Source: Chionoecetes opilio
Lineage: Eukaryota; Arthropoda; Malacostraca; Decapoda; Majidae
Assembly (NCBI GenBank): GCA_016584305.1
Contig: JACEEZ010020927.1
Coordinates: forward strand, 90,001-154,000
Reading direction: 5' to 3'
DNA length: 64,000 nucleotides
Shown: piece by piece, positions 60,361 through 64,000 of the stretch
Numbering within the stretch: the stretch's first letter is position 1
How the letters are laid out: each line of letters begins with the position of its first letter
Made by a program: the position numbers and the translations under genes
Notes under the pieces: model-generated
Seen by the model: only the letters and a program-made list of their open reading frames with translations
Database searches by the model: none
Told to the model about the DNA's origin: nothing

Positions 60361-61002
60361 GGCTTCCACCTCGCACTACTGCAGGATGCGGACGTCATAT
60401 AGGCGCAGACGAAGCATGGCGCGCCGCTCCTTGACGGACACCTTGCTTGTTGCCTTTACCTTCCTGTCCACGCGAGTCTTTGGCTGGGCATTTTGACGGG
60501 GCGGAAATGGCGTTTTTTTACGTGGCTTTGTCTGCCGATCGTGTTCAGTTTTACCGGCGTGTTTTGTCCGTTTCTTCTCGATTAATTTGCGAATAAAAGA
60601 AGGAGTTTTCACGCATTGTTCCGTCTGCCTCTTCGGTGTCCAAGACGAACATTCAGTCCCAGAGGCCGACGACGACTGTTGTTGAAACAAGTCGTACAAT
60701 TCCCTCTCCAGGGAGTCGGCGGCTGGCTCCTTGACGGGCTCGCCGCCACACCGCGGCCTCTTCGTCGCCACCGGGGACTCGCCGCGGCCAGGCGCCAGCT
60801 GTCTCTTGCGGCAAGGCCTCTTTGTGGCCTCTCTCTCAGGCAGAAGCGTAGGCCTGCGTTTCTTAATCACAGGGCCAAGTTCCCCCTCCTCGTGTTCCTA
60901 GGACTCAGCCCTTCGCTTCTGTGGCTGTGTCTTCATCCCCTGTGGAGAGCTGCCAGAGCGTGCCTTCTGAGAGCGTGACAAAACCTTCCTTGGGTTGGTC
61001 AT
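59506..61002 (-). pseudogene. Intronless protein kinase frame with two in-frame TAG codons
   Basis: Minus strand, ATG at 61002 (in-frame TAA just upstream) to TGA at 59506: 499 codons with only two internal stops, both TAG (60900-60898 and 60378-60376), and no frameshift. The N-terminal third is very basic (KRRRPTLLPERE, KKTPFPPRQ) and unlike any domain I know. The kinase domain starts at about 60360: Gly loop GAGTYGSC, Lys in VVKKFLG, catalytic loop AHNDIKGNNIC, DLG in place of DFG, and PWIAPELL in place of APE. It is GC-rich within AT-rich DNA. If the stops are real nonsense mutations, an intact 288-residue kinase can still start at ATG 60360. I recall similar compact intronless kinases as multi-copy genes in decapods, but that is from memory only. 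Confidence 0.75.
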
Positions 61003-61658
61003 GCCGTCAGATCCTTACTCACACCTCTCGCCTCATTTGACCAGGGCTGGCTGTACATAAAAAAATCTCGGAAATAAAATAAAACAGGTTAGATCTAAAC
61101 GCCGTCCTAGGTATCGTAGCTTGGAGGTTCACCCTCGTGGTCGTTAAGGAACAATACACATGAGTAAATACGGAATAATGACTCTTATGTAGCGTCTTTT
61201 CCTCACCCCTCAACTCCAACCTCATTGGTTCCAATCTGCTGGCCGCACCAACACCTTCATAGTACAGAATAATGTTGAGTTGGTATAAAACAATAAATCA
61301 CGCACTGAAGGCTTAGGGTACATGGATATGTGAAGGCATTTCCACCCTTACCACCACATCGTCTTTACTCCACTCTGTCTTGGAACCCGCGCCATCGCCA
61401 GCCTCACCCGCCGCCGCCTTCCTCTGAGTAATCCCGGCCAGTGATTCGTTGCCGCCTCCAGCCCCCCACCAATCATGGCTTCGCATTCCTGTATAGCGAT
61501 ATAAGGACAGTCCACCACGGCCTTGCTCACGCGCTAGACACGTGACCGCCAGCCGTTACCCTCGGAAAGAACTTAGAGCTGAGTGACCGATCTTTGGGTA
61601 AAGCTCGGACCTCACACACTACACACACCCCATCCTTTTGCCCCCCCGCTCCCTCCGT

Positions 61659-61660
<2 letters not shown>
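61003..61660. other. Sequence upstream of the kinase frame
   Basis: GC-rich in 61340-61560, otherwise mixed. No second gene supported. It would hold the kinase promoter if one exists. Confidence 0.4.
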
Positions 61661-62500
<840 letters not shown>

Positions 62501-63057
62501 AATCTAAGGGTCATTCTGAACTGACCACTTTACAGTCTTAATCTTTGCACATCCTGTTCTTTCATTAAACATAACGAGGCAATATTTAAATGATTCCTCG
62601 TCAGATTTAATAGTAATCATTTAATTCCCACCATTTATTTATTCTGATCACTACCTCTCTATGATGAAGTGAATTGCTGATTATTCTCTTTATATTTTCT
62701 GCATCACCGTCATTTGTTTGAACGGTTATTACTATTACCAGTAAATAGGCGTTCACACCTAGGTAGTGTGAAACGTGTTCGAGTTCGTATTCCGTTCAGT
62801 TCTAGAGTAAAATTATTATCAAATAGCTAAACAAACAGGACAGTTTTGCAGTTTTTGGCGTTTTGTGAAAAAGTGGGGGCACATTTTGAAAATAAACATT
62901 CCTAAAGGTTACCTTAATTTGTGAATAGCTTTCCAACGGTATGCATTGATTTTCTGTAGCACGAATAGAAACCGAGATGCGCAGTTTTTTCCGGAAAAAA
63001 ATTCACCCCCCTAACCCTCACTGAATTGATCTGTCTTTAGTAAAGTGTTCAATTATA
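62501..63057. other. Unique AT-rich sequence
   Basis: No gene recognised. The phrase TAGCTTTCCAACGGTATGCA at 62928 looks like interspersed-repeat text, but I cannot name a family. Confidence 0.4.
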
Positions 63058-63125
63058 TGTAGTAGTAGTAGTTATAGTCGTAGTAGTAATAGTAGTAGTA
63101 GTTGTCGTAGTTGTTGTAGTAGTAG
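63058..63125. repeat. (GTA)n microsatellite
   Basis: Short run of AGT/GTA triplets. Confidence 0.9.
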
Positions 63126-63287
63126 TGTTATTACACTGTATGTATTATGTATTACTTTTATGTATTTTTTTATGTATTTTCTTTATAATTATGTAGTTAT
63201 GTATTTTCATGTAGTTTATGTATTTTTTTACAATTTATGTAATCATCAGAATCATTATGTAATCATCAGAATCATTATGTAATGTAA

Positions 63288-63311
63288 TGGAACTCATGGA
63301 TCGTCAGTCAA
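63288..63311. repeat. 24-bp direct duplication, right copy
   Basis: Identical to 58723-58746. Confidence 0.95.
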
Positions 63312-64000
63312 CTCCATCTGACGCCACACTGATTGATGGTTGTGCAGTGTTGTGGATCATCGCATGGCCTACAAACGGGACTGTGCAGCAATATCTCCAG
63401 AATGTATCCAGCTATATAGTAAATCATCTCCAGACGGCTGACACCTACCTGATCTTTGACGGTATTATGATGGAAGCATCAAGGAAGCAACTCGTACTGC
63501 CAGAGCAGGCCAAGAAGCAAGCAGAACACACCAGCATATCTCTCACAACTCCTCTCCCTCCCAAGAAAGTCTGCCTGGCTGTATCGCACAATAAAAAGCA
63601 GCTCATCCAACTACTCTGTGGTTATCTGAGAAAACAAAATTATACCTTTCCCAGAAATGGAAATCACCTTGTCATTACAGGATCAGACCCAAAACCCATA
63701 CAGAGTACATACGATACTTTCACAGAGAGACACGATCTGCGAACCACTCCTGAGGAAGCGGACATTATCATACCACTGCAAGTTGTTAGAATAGCCAATT
63801 CTGGGACGAAGAGCATCCGTGTTGTTTCCGATGACAGATGTATTTGTCCTGTTAGTACACTACTACAAGAGTGAGAAGCTGACCTGTGACATGGTGATGG
63901 TGGGTACAAGCCCATCCCGCAAGAGTTGCAACATCAAGGCCACAGCAGAGAAACATTTTGACATAGTGGATAACATTCTTCCAGCACTGTACTATCAGGA
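63288..64000 (+). pseudogene. Multi-copy gene of unknown function, right part (runs off the end)
   Basis: Begins with the second copy of the 24-bp duplication and reads ELMDRQSTPSDATLIDGCAV then LWIIAWPTNGT, TADTYLIFDG, PPKKVCLAVSHNKKQLIQLL, NHLVITGSDP and RTTPEEADIIIPLQ, then SIRVVSDD. A one-base shift at about 63833 moves to DVFVLLVHYYKSEKLTCDMV then MVGTSPSRKS, and the text runs to the window end. Asp/Glu clusters (YLIFD, EEADII, SDD-DVFVLL) recall the acidic centres of PIN/FEN-like nucleases; this is inference from pattern. One shift plus the 4.5-kb insertion make it non-functional. Confidence 0.72.

Noticed and set aside
60616..60978. Plus-strand frame opposite the kinase N-terminus
   Set aside because: Antisense shadow of a GC-rich coding stretch; no domain.

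Overview
This is eukaryotic nuclear DNA, most likely from a decapod crustacean. Two split animal genes with short exons, GT-AG introns and clear homology carry the window. It also holds arthropod-type (TTAGG)n telomeric motifs inside the sequence and an extreme load of di-, tri- and tetranucleotide microsatellites, as is usual in crabs and shrimps. The species cannot be fixed from the sequence, and no bacterial genes, operons, tRNA, rRNA or CRISPR arrays were seen. Many long open frames in the first 13 kb and elsewhere are only translations of microsatellites.

Layout. 1-14.5 kb is repeat-dominated. It contains a 142-bp tandem array, large microsatellites, a small MITE, and a complete 3.63-kb pogo/Tigger-type DNA transposon (4587-8220) that landed inside a (TAC)n microsatellite and still has nearly matching 25-bp inverted repeats. 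A truncated LINE follows at 8845. 14.6-39.7 kb is one gene on the plus strand, an RBM45/DRB1-type RNA-binding protein with four RRMs in ten coding exons. Its introns hold several MITE families, a hAT-like foldback element with an 8-bp target duplication, LINE 3' ends and at least eight minisatellites. The coding frame closes at 1713 nt (570 residues) only if one C is added to a C run in exon 7. 39.7-52.2 kb is intergenic: a 316-bp near-perfect palindrome, an 84-bp minisatellite with built-in hairpins, a young LINE insertion with a perfect 12-bp target duplication, a second LINE on the minus strand, and more MITEs. 52.3-56.1 kb holds the first five coding exons of alpha-L-iduronidase (lysosomal glycosaminoglycan breakdown). 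The first carries a large repetitive Arg/Gly/Glu-rich insertion. The rest of that gene is not recognisable in the window.

58-64 kb holds a broken gene of a family I only partly recognise, with an acidic-residue pattern reminiscent of PIN/FEN-like nucleases. It is split by a 4.5-kb insertion with a perfect 24-bp direct duplication at both edges. Inside the insertion, on the minus strand, is an intronless, GC-rich protein-kinase frame of 499 codons. Its catalytic motifs are intact and it is interrupted by exactly two in-frame stops, both TAG.

No gene set here forms an obvious pathway; RBM45 and iduronidase look like unrelated neighbours. The most noteworthy material is the mobile DNA: at least six short inverted-repeat families (one with six copies in 64 kb), the Tigger element with a hairpin TIR, and the kinase with two amber codons. 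All calls are from reading the sequence and from family knowledge; nothing was searched against a database.
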